DNA of 41,380 nucleotides from CAZHFW01 sp964531675. Lineage in GTDB: Bacteria; Planctomycetota; Phycisphaerae; Phycisphaerales; UBA1924. The notes below the pieces were generated by a model, which worked only from the letters and a program-made list of their open reading frames with translations, made no database searches and was not told where the DNA came from. The first letter of the stretch is position 1. Each line of letters begins with the position of its first letter. Where the stretch lies: contig CAZHFW010000030.1 in NCBI GenBank assembly GCA_964531675.1, forward strand, positions 1 through 41,380. The letters run 5' to 3'. The position numbers and the translations under genes were made by a program. Positions 27,916-36,486 of this stretch are shown piece by piece.

Positions 27916-30294
27916 TCACACTCCTGTCGTTTCACGCCGAGCCGCTGCGATGGCAGCCTGACCGAGCGCGAGCCCCCCGTCATTGGGAGGGACATCCCGA
28001 TGCACCAGCACTTCAAATCCCGAGCGCCGCAGTCCCGCCTGGACAAGCGACGTCAGAAGCCCATTGCAGAACACACCGCCGCTGAGCCCGACGACCTCGA
28101 TGCCCGTCGCGCCGCGGGCCACCTCGGCTCCCCGCACCAGGCCGCAGGCGAGCACCTCATGCACCAGCCTTGCCAAGCGTGCGATCGACTCGCCACGGAG
28201 CATCCCCGCCGCCAGCCTGCGAGCCAGGGGTCGATGATCGAGTTCGCTCAGTCCGCCGCGGACGCTGATGGGCATGAGATTGCAGACATCCTCACCCGTC
28301 GGCCCGACGCCGCTGGCGAGCGCTTCGAGCGTCATGCCGCTCATCGCCTCGAAGTGATTGAACGTGCACACGCCCAGGACTGCCGCCGCTGCATCGAAGA
28401 GCCGCCCCATCCCCGAGCTTGGCGGGCAGTTCAGATCCCTCGCCAGCATCGCCTCCACCGCTGCCCGCTCCGCGCGATCACCAAGCTCCGCCGCGACCTG
28501 CACGCACGCGGGATCCTCGCCAAGCTGGCCATCGCGGGCATCCATCAGCCACGCGAGCGCGCATCTCGTCGTTCGCTTGGCCGCCGCATCCCCGCCCGGC
28601 AGCTTCAAAGGCCTCATCCGCCCGATGCGCTGACACGCGTCCAGATCCCCGACCAGGATCTCCCCTCCCCAGCTCGTTCCATCGGCGCCGAAGCCAACGC
28701 CATCGCAGATCAACCCGATCGTCCGCTCGCTCCGGCCGTGCTCGGCCATCACCGACGCCAGATGTGCATGATGATGATGCACTTCCAACAACGGCACGCC
28801 GAGCTTCTGCGCCAGCCCACGCGCGTGCCTCCTCGACAGATATCCGGGATGCGCATCGCACGCGATCCACTCGGGCCGCACGCGCAGCAACCTGAGCAGA
28901 TCCTCGATCGCTTGCTTGAATCGCTCGAACGCGAGCGTGTAGGTCAGATCGCCCAGGTGCTGGCTCAACACCGCCTGCCCGTCATACACGATCGCGATCG
29001 CCCCCTTGAGCTCTCCGCCCACGCACACGCCCGGCCCGGTCGATCGGGCGCTGCCCAGGCCCGGCAGCGCGATCGGAGCGGGCACGAATCCGCGGGCCCG
29101 CCGGATGGGCACCAGGCCCACGGCAGTATCCACAACCACGGAGTCATCCACCGCCCGCTCGATCGGGCGATCATGCATCAGCCACGCATCCGCGATGGCC
29201 GACAGCACGCGGATCGCCTGTCCATCGTCGGTCACGAGCGGATCGTCGGACGCATTGGCGCTGGTCATCACCAGCGTGCGGAAGCCTTGACGCACCAGCA
29301 GATGCTGAATCGGCGTGTGCGGCAGCATCAGGCCCAGCCTGTGCATTCCCGGGGCCACCGCCTCCGCGACCGATGCGTTCGGCTTCCGAGCCGCCAGCAC
29401 GATCGGCGCCGCCGGACTGGTCAGCAGCGCTTCCGCTTCCGCGGAGAGTTCCACCAGGGCCCGGGCGGTCTCGAGCGAATCCACCAGCACGGCAAATGGC
29501 TTGTGATCACGCCGTTTGCGGGCCCGAAGCGAGGCCACCGCTCCCGCGTTGGTCGCATCCACCGCCAGGTGGTAACCCCCGAGCCCCTTGACCGCGAGCA
29601 CCCCACCGCCGCGCAGCACACTGGCCGCCGCCGCGATCGGATCGCCCGCCAGCTCAGCGCCCCCTCCATCCACGCACCGCACGCGCGGCCCGCAGTCCGG
29701 ACAGCACGTCGGCTGGGCGTGGAAGCGACGGTCGTGCGGGTCGCGGTACTCCGTGGCGCAGCGCGGACACATGGCAAAGCCCGCCATCGTGGTCAGCGCC
29801 CGGTCATACGGCACGTCCCGCACGATCGTGTAGCGCGGCCCACAGTTCGTGCAGTTGATCAAGGCGTGCCCGTGCCGCCGATCCTTCGCATCCTGCAGTT
29901 CCGCCAGGCATTCGGGGCAGGTCGCCGAGTCCACCGTTACGCGATTCGGCACGCCCACGTGCGCACTCTCAACAATTCGGAACGCCCCGCCGGTGTCCCA
30001 GACCGCTTCCGATCGACGGGTGATCGCATCGATCCGCGCCAGTGGAGGCCGCTCCGCAACCAGTCGTGAGACGAAGCACTCGATCGCGCCATGCTCGCCG
30101 ACCAGCCGAATCACCACTCCCGCGGGCTCGTTGAAGACCGAACCCTCCAGACCGAGCTCCGTTGCAATCCTGAACACAAAGGGGCGGAAGCCCACGCCCT
30201 GAACTTGCCCGCGAACGTCAACCCGCTCGGCAGCGACATCACCCCCCGCTCTTGGCGAGGCCCCAACCCCGGACTTGGATGCTCCCCGGCTCAT
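27916..30294 (-). CDS. hypF: Carbamoyltransferase HypF
   Basis: HypF converts carbamoyl phosphate and ATP to an adenylate and passes the carbamoyl group to HypE. The 792-residue product has the standard order: acylphosphatase domain (GQVQGVGFRPFVFRIA, about 29-44), two zinc fingers (Cys126/129 with Cys148/151; Cys176/179 with Cys198/201), YrdC-like domain (about 210-395), and Kae1-like domain with the HHHHAH metal motif (near residue 510). The first ~23 residues are a non-conserved Ser/Gly/Ala-rich leader. ATG 30294 has no clear ribosome-binding site, so a start nearer the acylphosphatase domain is possible. A 121-base gap with a GC hairpin separates it from hyaD. Confidence 0.97.
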   Translation of the reverse strand: MSRGASKSGVGASPRAGGDVAAERVDVRGQVQGVGFRPFVFRIATELGLEGSVFNEPAGVVIRLVGEHGAIECFVSRLVAERPPLARIDAITRRSEAVWDTGGAFRIVESAHVGVPNRVTVDSATCPECLAELQDAKDRRHGHALINCTNCGPRYTIVRDVPYDRALTTMAGFAMCPRCATEYRDPHDRRFHAQPTCCPDCGPRVRCVDGGGAELAGDPIAAAASVLRGGGVLAVKGLGGYHLAVDATNAGAVASLRARKRRDHKPFAVLVDSLETARALVELSAEAEALLTSPAAPIVLAARKPNASVAEAVAPGMHRLGLMLPHTPIQHLLVRQGFRTLVMTSANASDDPLVTDDGQAIRVLSAIADAWLMHDRPIERAVDDSVVVDTAVGLVPIRRARGFVPAPIALPGLGSARSTGPGVCVGGELKGAIAIVYDGQAVLSQHLGDLTYTLAFERFKQAIEDLLRLLRVRPEWIACDAHPGYLSRRHARGLAQKLGVPLLEVHHHHAHLASVMAEHGRSERTIGLICDGVGFGADGTSWGGEILVGDLDACQRIGRMRPLKLPGGDAAAKRTTRCALAWLMDARDGQLGEDPACVQVAAELGDRAERAAVEAMLARDLNCPPSSGMGRLFDAAAAVLGVCTFNHFEAMSGMTLEALASGVGPTGEDVCNLMPISVRGGLSELDHRPLARRLAAGMLRGESIARLARLVHEVLACGLVRGAEVARGATGIEVVGLSGGVFCNGLLTSLVQAGLRRSGFEVLVHRDVPPNDGGLALGQAAIAAARRETTGV

Positions 30295-30309
30295 ATCACA
30301 CGTTGCTCA

Positions 30310-30331
30310 GCCGGCCTCGAGTTCGGCCGGC
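30310..30331. repeat. GC-rich hairpin between hyaD and hypF
   Basis: A perfect 7-bp stem GCCGGCC (30310-30316) and GGCCGGC (30325-30331) with an 8-nt loop lies in the only sizeable gap of the hya-hyp block. There is no T-tract on the minus strand, so it may act as a processing, stabilising or partial attenuation element rather than a full terminator. Confidence 0.5.
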
Positions 30332-30415
30332 CTCCTTTCCCCGGGCGTCTGGCCCTCCAGACTGCCGGTCACGCTCGCGATGCAGCGAGCCGCTACGAAA
30401 GTCATGGGGCTCCGC

Positions 30416-30916
30416 TCACGCATGCGCCGCCTCGGCCAGATGTTCGGTGAACTCCGCGAGACGATCGAACGCGATCTGCAGCGCCAGGCCGAGCGACGCT
30501 TCCACCGCTGGGGTCAGCCCGACGCCCGTGCGGACCAGTCCAGGCTCCACGCCAATCACGCAGATCTCGGGACACGTCGAGCCAAGCAGCCTCGCGACGC
30601 CCAGGAGTTCGGTCACACTGCTCTCATGCGCCGTCGTTGCATGCGGCGCGTGATCCGTCAGCGGGTGCAGGCAATGCACCGTGCCGGGCTCATGACCCCG
30701 CGCAACAGCGTCCAGCACGAGGATCGCCCGGCGATTGTCCAGAATCCCGAGCAGCGCCAGACCCTGGGTCCCGCCGTCCACGAACTCAACTCCGCTGCGG
30801 AGCCCCCACGCCGCGTGGAGGCGATCCAGCAGGACCAGCCCGACGCCGTCGTCTCTCAGAAGCCGATTGCCAACGCCAAGCACCAGGATCGGTGACGTTT
30901 CGTGTTCAGTGTTCAT
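30416..30916 (-). CDS. hyaD: Hydrogenase maturation protease (HyaD/HybD type)
   Basis: This endopeptidase removes the C-terminal tail of the uptake large subunit after nickel insertion. The 166-residue product has the family signature LGVGNRLLRDDGVG (13-26), the second acidic ligand in LVLDAV (Asp69) and the His of HESSVTELLG (His97), which together bind the nickel of the substrate. Its gene follows hyaC with an 11-base overlap, as expected for the protease dedicated to HyaB. hoxW, a second protease, serves HoxH. Confidence 0.93.
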   Translation of the reverse strand: MNTEHETSPILVLGVGNRLLRDDGVGLVLLDRLHAAWGLRSGVEFVDGGTQGLALLGILDNRRAILVLDAVARGHEPGTVHCLHPLTDHAPHATTAHESSVTELLGVARLLGSTCPEICVIGVEPGLVRTGVGLTPAVEASLGLALQIAFDRLAEFTEHLAEAAHA

Positions 30917-31619
30917 GGCCCTTCTCGTGCTCAGTGGACTTGTACCCCGTGATCATCGATTCGACCAGACTGTTCCGGTCACGGATGCTGTCGAAGATCA
31001 CGATGTACACGTGGAGGATGACGAACCACAGGAACGCCCACGCGAACATGTGATGCCACATGTGCACGCGGAACGATCCGCCCAGTAGCGGGATCACCCA
31101 GCCGAACACCCGGCCGTAGATCCCGGAGGGATCCGTTTCGGAATAGAGCGCAAAGCCCGTGAGGATCTGCGCCAGCCCGAGCGTGATCGGGAAGACCGTG
31201 TACGCCACGCCCGCCAGCGCGTTGTGCCCGATGCGCGTCGAGTGCCCGCGCAGGATGAAGATGTACGACTTCATCTCGAAGAAGAGCTCTCCCCACCACG
31301 AGGGGCTCCAGGGCCTGGGCATGCCCGAACGCGCGTACTTGTTCCCGACGAAGAACCAGAGCGTGCGCAGGCAGTACATCACCAGGAACAGGAACGCCGC
31401 GATGAAGTGGATCTGGCGGACGCGCCCCATCAGAAACGCCTGCCAGGGCTCACCCACCGAAGTCAGCACCGGAAACGCGATGTAGAGCCCGGTGCCGAAG
31501 AGCACCGTGATGCTCAGCGCCGTCATCCAGTGGAAGAGCCGGACCGGGCGCTGCCAGACGTAAATCAGCGTCTTGGGCTTGTCGCGCTCGCCGGGATAGA
31601 CACGCGTCACCTGTGACAT
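30906..31619 (-). CDS. hyaC: Ni/Fe-hydrogenase b-type cytochrome subunit
   Basis: HyaC anchors the HyaAB dimer to the periplasmic face and passes electrons through two haems b to the quinone pool. The 237-residue product has the four-helix architecture (near residues 29-48, 69-92, 135-158 and 188-212) and the expected histidines, for example in RLFHWMTA, QIHFIAAFLF and VHMWHHMFAW. The cytoplasmic N-terminus reads VYVWQRPVR-like (LIYVWQRPVRLFHW), typical of the family. It starts nine bases after hyaB and overlaps hyaD by 11 bases. Confidence 0.95.
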   Translation of the reverse strand: MSQVTRVYPGERDKPKTLIYVWQRPVRLFHWMTALSITVLFGTGLYIAFPVLTSVGEPWQAFLMGRVRQIHFIAAFLFLVMYCLRTLWFFVGNKYARSGMPRPWSPSWWGELFFEMKSYIFILRGHSTRIGHNALAGVAYTVFPITLGLAQILTGFALYSETDPSGIYGRVFGWVIPLLGGSFRVHMWHHMFAWAFLWFVILHVYIVIFDSIRDRNSLVESMITGYKSTEHEKGHEH

Positions 31620-31628
31620 GCGCCGCTC

Positions 31629-33353
31629 CTATCGGATGGAGACCTCCGCGAGCTTCCGGCCCTCGGTGTCGTACACATGCGAAGCGCACGCCAGGCATGG
31701 ATCGAACGAGTGCACCGTCCTCAGGATCTCCAGAGGCTGGTCCGCCTTGGCCATGGGCGTGCCGAGCAGCGCCGACTCGTACGCCCCGCGGACTCCCGCC
31801 TCGTCCCGAGGCGATGCATTCCACGTCGAGGGCACCACGCACTGGTAGTTCTCGATCTTCTGGTTCTTGATGTGGATCCAGTGCCCGAGAGCTCCGCGCG
31901 GCGCCTCGGTGAACCCGAAGCCCTTGCACTCCGTCGGCCAGGACTTTGGATCCCACTTGGAGTTGTTCGCGGTACTGCGATCCCCCGCCTTCACGTTGGC
32001 GATCAGGTTCGCGAACTCGTCCTTCAACCACCGGGCGCACAGCTGCGTCTCCAGGCCTCGTGCCGCCGTCCGACCGAGCGTCGAGAACAGCGCCGTCGCG
32101 GGCACCTTCAGGGCGCCCAGCGCGCCTTCCACGACCTCCTTGTACTCCGGACGCCCGCTCGCGTAGCCCACCAGCATCCGCGCCAAGGGACCGACCTCCA
32201 GCGCATGCCCCTTCCAACGCGGAGTTTTCAGCCAGGAATAGGTCTTCTTCTCATCCAGGTACTCGTACGGCGGGGGCGGCCCGTCGTAGTGAGGCTTGGT
32301 GATGCCCTCCGACGGATGCAGACCTTTCACGCCATCGGGATACTGGTACCACGAGTGCGGCACGAGCTCCTGGATCTGGGTCGTGTCCTTCGGATCGATC
32401 GGGAGCACTTCCGCCAGATTCCTGTTGAGGATCACGCCGCGCGGGATCCGGAACTTCTCAGGCGTGTACACGCCCGCCTGCGGAATGTCGCCGTACGCGA
32501 GATAGTTCCCGATGCCCCCGCCGATCGACGCCCACTCCGGATAGAACGAGGCGATCGCGAGCAGATCGGGGATGTACATGAGCTCAACGACCTGCGCCGC
32601 CTCGTCGATGAGACGCTTGATCATGTTGAGCCGCTCGATGTTGATGGCGTTGTCGCCATCCGGGTCGATCGAGCAGGGCATCCCGCCCACCAGGTAGTTC
32701 GGGTGCGGGTTCTTGCCGCCGAAGATCGTGTGGATCTTGACGATCTCCTTCTGCCACTTCAGCGCCTCGAGGTAGTGCGCCACCGCCATCAGGTTCGCCT
32801 CAGGCGGGAGCTTGTACGCCGGATGTCCCCAATACGCGTTGGCGAAGATCCCGAGCTGGCCCGAGGCCACGAACTTCTCGAGCGTCGACTTGATGTCCGC
32901 GAAGTAACCGACGCTGCTCATCGGCCAGCGCGGGCTGACCTGCTGCGCCAGCGTGGAGGTCGCCTTGGGATCGGCCTTCAGCGCCGAAACGACGTCCACC
33001 CAGTCCAGCGCGTGCAGGTGGTAGAAGTGCACCACATGGTCCTGGATCATCTGCGTCAGGAACATGATGTTCCGGATCAGGTCCGCGTTCTTGGGAGGCT
33101 GCACCCCCACCGCGTCCTCGACCGCACGGCAGCTCGTCAGCGCGTGCACCGTCGTGCACACGCCGCAGATGCGCTCCGTGAACGCCCAGGCGTCGCGCGG
33201 ATCACGCCCTTGCAGGATCAGTTCGATCCCGCGCCACATCGTGCCGCTCGACAAGGCTTCCTTGATGACCCCGTCATCACCCACGACCGCCTCGATGCGG
33301 AGGTGACCCTCGATTCGCGTGACGGGATCGACGACGACTCTCTTGTCGGCCAT
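31629..33353 (-). CDS. hyaB: [NiFe] uptake hydrogenase large subunit
   Basis: HyaB carries the Ni-Fe(CN)2CO active site that oxidises H2. The 574-residue product begins VVVDPVTRIEGHLRIE and has the L1 motif RICGVCTTVH (Cys63, Cys66) and the L2 motif DPCLACASH (Cys553, Cys556, His559). The 15 residues after His559 are the peptide removed by HyaD. These are the standard four Cys ligands of group 1 enzymes. It is exported folded together with HyaA, so it has no signal of its own. hyaA ends 15 bases upstream. Confidence 0.97.
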   Translation of the reverse strand: MADKRVVVDPVTRIEGHLRIEAVVGDDGVIKEALSSGTMWRGIELILQGRDPRDAWAFTERICGVCTTVHALTSCRAVEDAVGVQPPKNADLIRNIMFLTQMIQDHVVHFYHLHALDWVDVVSALKADPKATSTLAQQVSPRWPMSSVGYFADIKSTLEKFVASGQLGIFANAYWGHPAYKLPPEANLMAVAHYLEALKWQKEIVKIHTIFGGKNPHPNYLVGGMPCSIDPDGDNAINIERLNMIKRLIDEAAQVVELMYIPDLLAIASFYPEWASIGGGIGNYLAYGDIPQAGVYTPEKFRIPRGVILNRNLAEVLPIDPKDTTQIQELVPHSWYQYPDGVKGLHPSEGITKPHYDGPPPPYEYLDEKKTYSWLKTPRWKGHALEVGPLARMLVGYASGRPEYKEVVEGALGALKVPATALFSTLGRTAARGLETQLCARWLKDEFANLIANVKAGDRSTANNSKWDPKSWPTECKGFGFTEAPRGALGHWIHIKNQKIENYQCVVPSTWNASPRDEAGVRGAYESALLGTPMAKADQPLEILRTVHSFDPCLACASHVYDTEGRKLAEVSIR

Positions 33354-33368
33354 GACGCGGCTCCGATC

Positions 33369-34481
33369 TCAGGCGTTCTTGTTGATGGTCGTGGTCACCG
33401 GATCCGTCCGACGCAGCTTCACCGCCGACGCCGCTGCGTGCGCGAGCACCGCGCCGCCCACCGTCAGCGCCACCGCTGATCCGACCTGCTGGGGCGTCGA
33501 CTCGATCCCGGGAACCGGGATCCCGCTCAGGCGGTCGTAGAACGAGCCGTTGTCCCAGAAGTTCTCTTCGGAGCAGCCGATGCACCCATGGCCCGACTGC
33601 ACAGGCCACGACACGCCGCAGTTCCACTTCACGTTGGCGCACGCGTTGTACGTCGTCGGTCCCCGGCACCCCATCTTGTAGAGGCACCAGCCGTTCCGCG
33701 CCCCCTCGTCGTCCCAGGTCTCCACGAACTTCCCAGCGTCGAAGAACGGCCGGCGCTGGCACTTGTCGTGCAGCCTGTGCTGATAGAACATCTTCGGACG
33801 CCCCATCCGATCAAGCTCGGGCAGGCGCTCGAACGTCAGGATGTACGCAAGCACGCCCGTCATCACCTCCGCGATCGGCGGACACCCGGGCACGCGGATG
33901 ATCGGCTTGTCGGTGATGATCTTGTGGATGGGCTTGGCCCCCGTCGGATTCGGACGCGCCGCCTGAATGCACCCCGTGCTCGCGCAGGAGCCCCACGCGA
34001 TCACCGCCTTGGCGTTGGCCGCCGTCTCCTTGAGGATCGACTCGAACGTCTGGCCCGCCACGGTGCAATACACGCCCCCGTCCGCGGTCGGTGCGTTGCC
34101 CTCGACCGCCAGCACGTACTGGCCGGCGTACTTCTTCATGATGTCCTTGCGGATCTCTTCGACCTGGAAGCCCGCCGCCGCTTGCAGCGTCTCGTCGTAG
34201 TCGAGCGAGATCAGGTTCAGGATCACGTCCTGCGCGATCGGGTGCGAGGAGCGGATGAACGACTCGCTGCAGCACGTGCACTCGAGCCCGTGGAGCCAGA
34301 GCACCGGCAGGCGGGGCTTGGTCTCCATCGCCTTGACGACCTGGGCGACCGCCGAGGACGCAAGCCCCATCGAGGCCGCGGTCATCGTGCAGAACCTCAC
34401 GAAGTCGCGGCGCGACACGCCGTGACTCTGCAACACCTCGTAGGTCGTCTGGCTCGTGAGTCGGGACCCTGGATGCACCAT
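33369..34481 (-). CDS. hyaA: [NiFe] uptake hydrogenase small subunit, oxygen-tolerant cluster type
   Basis: HyaA relays electrons from the active site through three Fe-S clusters. The 370-residue product has a Tat signal (SRRDFVRF, 23-30). Proximal-cluster cysteines are Cys68, Cys70, Cys71 (LECTCCSES), Cys166, Cys171 (GSCASTGC) and Cys200 (PGCPP): six in all. Ordinary enzymes have glycine at the positions of Cys70 and Cys171; the two extra cysteines mark the [4Fe-3S] cluster of oxygen-tolerant group 1d-type hydrogenases. Distal ligands are His238, Cys241, Cys266 and Cys272; medial ligands are Cys281, Cys300 and Cys303. A C-terminal membrane helix (about 332-355) docks onto HyaC. GAGGAGG (34487-34493) lies five bases before ATG 34481. 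It is the first gene of the operon. Confidence 0.97.
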   Translation of the reverse strand: MVHPGSRLTSQTTYEVLQSHGVSRRDFVRFCTMTAASMGLASSAVAQVVKAMETKPRLPVLWLHGLECTCCSESFIRSSHPIAQDVILNLISLDYDETLQAAAGFQVEEIRKDIMKKYAGQYVLAVEGNAPTADGGVYCTVAGQTFESILKETAANAKAVIAWGSCASTGCIQAARPNPTGAKPIHKIITDKPIIRVPGCPPIAEVMTGVLAYILTFERLPELDRMGRPKMFYQHRLHDKCQRRPFFDAGKFVETWDDEGARNGWCLYKMGCRGPTTYNACANVKWNCGVSWPVQSGHGCIGCSEENFWDNGSFYDRLSGIPVPGIESTPQQVGSAVALTVGGAVLAHAAASAVKLRRTDPVTTTINKNA

Positions 34482-34535
34482 GAGAGCCTCCTCGAGAAAG
34501 TCCGCCCCGGACGCTTTTTAGGATTTGCAGATCCG

Positions 34536-34563
34536 AATATAGTGTATTAGGCTCGGCTGTCAA
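34536..34563 (-). promoter_or_regulatory. Sigma-70-type promoter of the hya-hyp operon
   Basis: On the minus strand a perfect TTGACA (34563-34558) is separated by 16 bases from TATATT (34541-34536, five of six matches to TATAAT). The predicted transcript would start near 34529, leaving a leader of roughly 48 bases with the GAGGAGG site before hyaA. This is the most AT-rich short stretch of the surrounding DNA. Confidence 0.75.
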
Positions 34564-34635
34564 GAAAAGCCGGGGCCCGCCAACCGAGTTTTCCACAGCC
34601 GATTCCCGATCCAGACCTCTCCTGGAGACCCCCCA

Positions 34636-35325
34636 ATGTGGTTTTTCACCGCGGTCGCGACCGGCCTCCTGGCGGGACTGATCCATGTCTTCACGGGGCC
34701 TGACCACCTGGCCGCCATCGCCCCCCTGGCCGCCGACGCGCCCCGCCGGGCCTGGAGAACCGGTTTCCACTGGGGGCTCGGGCATTCCGCGGGGACCTGG
34801 TTCCTGGCCGCCTTGGCCCTGGCCTTCCGCGAGAGCCTGCCGGTTGATGCGGTGAGCGCGTGGAGCGAAAGGCTCGTCGGAGTGGTGCTCGTCGGGGTGG
34901 GCCTCTGGGCCCTTCGGCGCTCGCTTCGCCAGCACGTCCACACCCATGTACACACGCACGACGGATCGACGCACGCCCATGTTCACGTCCATGGCCATGG
35001 GCATCCGCCAACCCCCGAGGCTTCGCGGAGAGCCCCCCACCATCACCACCACGGAGCGCTCGGCATCGGCACGCTCCACGGCCTGGCGGGCACCTCCCAC
35101 CTCGTGGGCATCCTCCCGGCGCTGGCCCTGCCTTCCCGGACCGCGGCCGTGGTCTACCTCGCATGCTTCGGACTAGGCTCCATCGGCGCGATGACGTCGT
35201 TCGCGGTGGGCGTGAGCCTCGCTGCCCGACGCGGACTCACGTCAGGCCGCTTCTATCGCGGCGCGATGCAATGCACCGCGCTGGCCGCCATCGCCATCGG
35301 CGGCTTTTGGCTCTCGGGCCTCTGA
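34636..35325 (+). CDS. Putative nickel permease with histidine-rich loop (UreH/NicO-like)
   Basis: The 229-residue membrane protein has an N-terminal helix pair with VFTGPDHLAAIAP (18-30) and GFHWGLGHSAGTW (43-55), the His/Asp pattern of nickel/cobalt transporters of the UreH/NicO and NiCoT groups, repeated later as LGIGTLHGLAGTSHLVG (142-158). Between helices lies a cytoplasmic or periplasmic loop (100-139) with 16 histidines in 40 residues. It should supply or buffer nickel for the hydrogenases. Direction (uptake or efflux) cannot be decided from sequence, but position inside the hydrogenase island favours supply. GGAG stands nine bases before ATG. The gene diverges from hyaA and ends three bases from convergent hypB. 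Confidence 0.78.
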   Translation: MWFFTAVATGLLAGLIHVFTGPDHLAAIAPLAADAPRRAWRTGFHWGLGHSAGTWFLAALALAFRESLPVDAVSAWSERLVGVVLVGVGLWALRRSLRQHVHTHVHTHDGSTHAHVHVHGHGHPPTPEASRRAPHHHHHGALGIGTLHGLAGTSHLVGILPALALPSRTAAVVYLACFGLGSIGAMTSFAVGVSLAARRGLTSGRFYRGAMQCTALAAIAIGGFWLSGL

Positions 35326-35328
35326 ACG

Positions 35329-35994
35329 TCAGACCCGCCTGGCTTCCGCGACCCGTGCCCGGATCCAATCGATCCACGCCTCGACGCCCTCGCCCGTCCG
35401 ACAAGAGAGCTCAAATGTCGTCACGTCGTCGTTCAGGGCCCGCACGCCCTCCTTGAACCGCGCCATGTCGAAGTTGCAATACGGCAAGAGGTCAATCTTG
35501 TTGATGATCAAGACGTCCACCCCGCGGTATGTCTTGGGGTGCTTGAAAGGCTTGTCGTCCCCCTCGGTCACCGAGGCCACCAGGACGCTGGCGTGCGTTC
35601 CCAGCGCAAAGCTCGCGGGACAGATCAGATTGCCCACGTTCTCGACAACCAGCAGATCAAGCTCATCCAGCGGGAGTTGATCCATCGCGCGACCGACCAT
35701 CTGCGCCTCCAGATGGCACGATCCTCCGGTGTTGATCTGCACCGAGTCCGCCCCCGCGGCCGCGGCCCGCTCCGCATCAAAGCTGGTCGCGATGTCGCCC
35801 TCGATCACGCCGATGCGCATCTCTGGCCTGAGCCTGGGCACCGTCTGCTCGATCAGCGTGGTCTTGCCCGAACCGGGCGAGGCCATGATGTTCATCCCGA
35901 ACAAGCGGCGTTCATCGAGCCTTGCTCGGTTGAACCTCGCCAGTTCGTCGTTGGCCTTGGTAATGGACTCCACAACGGGAACGCGCAGCGTCAT
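35329..35994 (-). CDS. hypB: Hydrogenase nickel incorporation GTPase HypB
   Basis: HypB is the GTPase that, with HypA, inserts nickel into the large-subunit precursor. The 221-residue product has the P-loop SPGSGKTT (39-46), the metal-site pair Cys93-His94 (GGSCHLEAQ), VVENVGNL and the guanine motif NKIDL. It lacks both the N-terminal CxxCGC nickel site of the E. coli protein and the His-rich stretch of rhizobial HypB, so nickel storage must be elsewhere, possibly the permease's His loop. Its ATG overlaps the hypA stop by four bases. Confidence 0.97.
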   Translation of the reverse strand: MTLRVPVVESITKANDELARFNRARLDERRLFGMNIMASPGSGKTTLIEQTVPRLRPEMRIGVIEGDIATSFDAERAAAAGADSVQINTGGSCHLEAQMVGRAMDQLPLDELDLLVVENVGNLICPASFALGTHASVLVASVTEGDDKPFKHPKTYRGVDVLIINKIDLLPYCNFDMARFKEGVRALNDDVTTFELSCRTGEGVEAWIDWIRARVAEARRV

Positions 35995-36386
35995 ACCGAG
36001 GCCTCCTGGCCCGATGCCGGCGCAGCGGACGCCGTCACATCAGTCGTTTCAATGTCGATCGCTTCCACGTAGAACTCGTCGCCGCCCGCGACACGCACGC
36101 GCGTGCTCCCGCACGCGGTACAGACAAAGCTCGTCCCCGCAGGCGTGAAGCTCGCCCGGCAGTCACGACACTCAAACGCCATCGGCACCTGGCGGAACAC
36201 CAGTTCCGCGCCCTCGGCTGGCGTCCCCGCGGTCAACGTCTGCCACGCGAACTGCACGCAGTCGGGATCCGCACTGACAAGCCCGCCGACGACAAAGTGC
36301 ACGCGCACCACCCGACGGGCCCCCTCGCGGGCCGCGTAGGTGTTCACGATCCGGGCCGCATTCTCCGTCAGCGAAAGCTCGTGCAT
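35991..36386 (-). CDS. hypA: Hydrogenase nickel metallochaperone HypA
   Basis: HypA binds Ni2+ through its N-terminus and delivers it with HypB. The 131-residue product begins MHELSLTE (nickel ligand His2) and has the structural zinc site Cys73/Cys76 and Cys89/Cys92 (CRDC, CTAC). The ~17-residue Thr/Ala-rich tail after residue 113 is an extension. The gene is divergent from hoxF across 126-135 bases and forms a two-gene operon with hypB. ATG 36386 has GGAGG about seven bases upstream (TGGAGGCGAGCC). Confidence 0.96.
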   Translation of the reverse strand: MHELSLTENAARIVNTYAAREGARRVVRVHFVVGGLVSADPDCVQFAWQTLTAGTPAEGAELVFRQVPMAFECRDCRASFTPAGTSFVCTACGSTRVRVAGGDEFYVEAIDIETTDVTASAAPASGQEASV

Positions 36387-36486
36387 GGCTCGCCTCCAGA
36401 CAATTCAAACGACCAACAGATCCTGAACCGCAACGCCGAAGGCCTCTTCCCAGAATCAAGAACCGCATTTTCGGATGGCCAGGTAG

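Noticed and set aside
27778..30069. 763-codon open frame opposite hypF
   Set aside because: The translation is His/Arg/Pro-rich without any domain; HypF on the other strand has all expected motifs.
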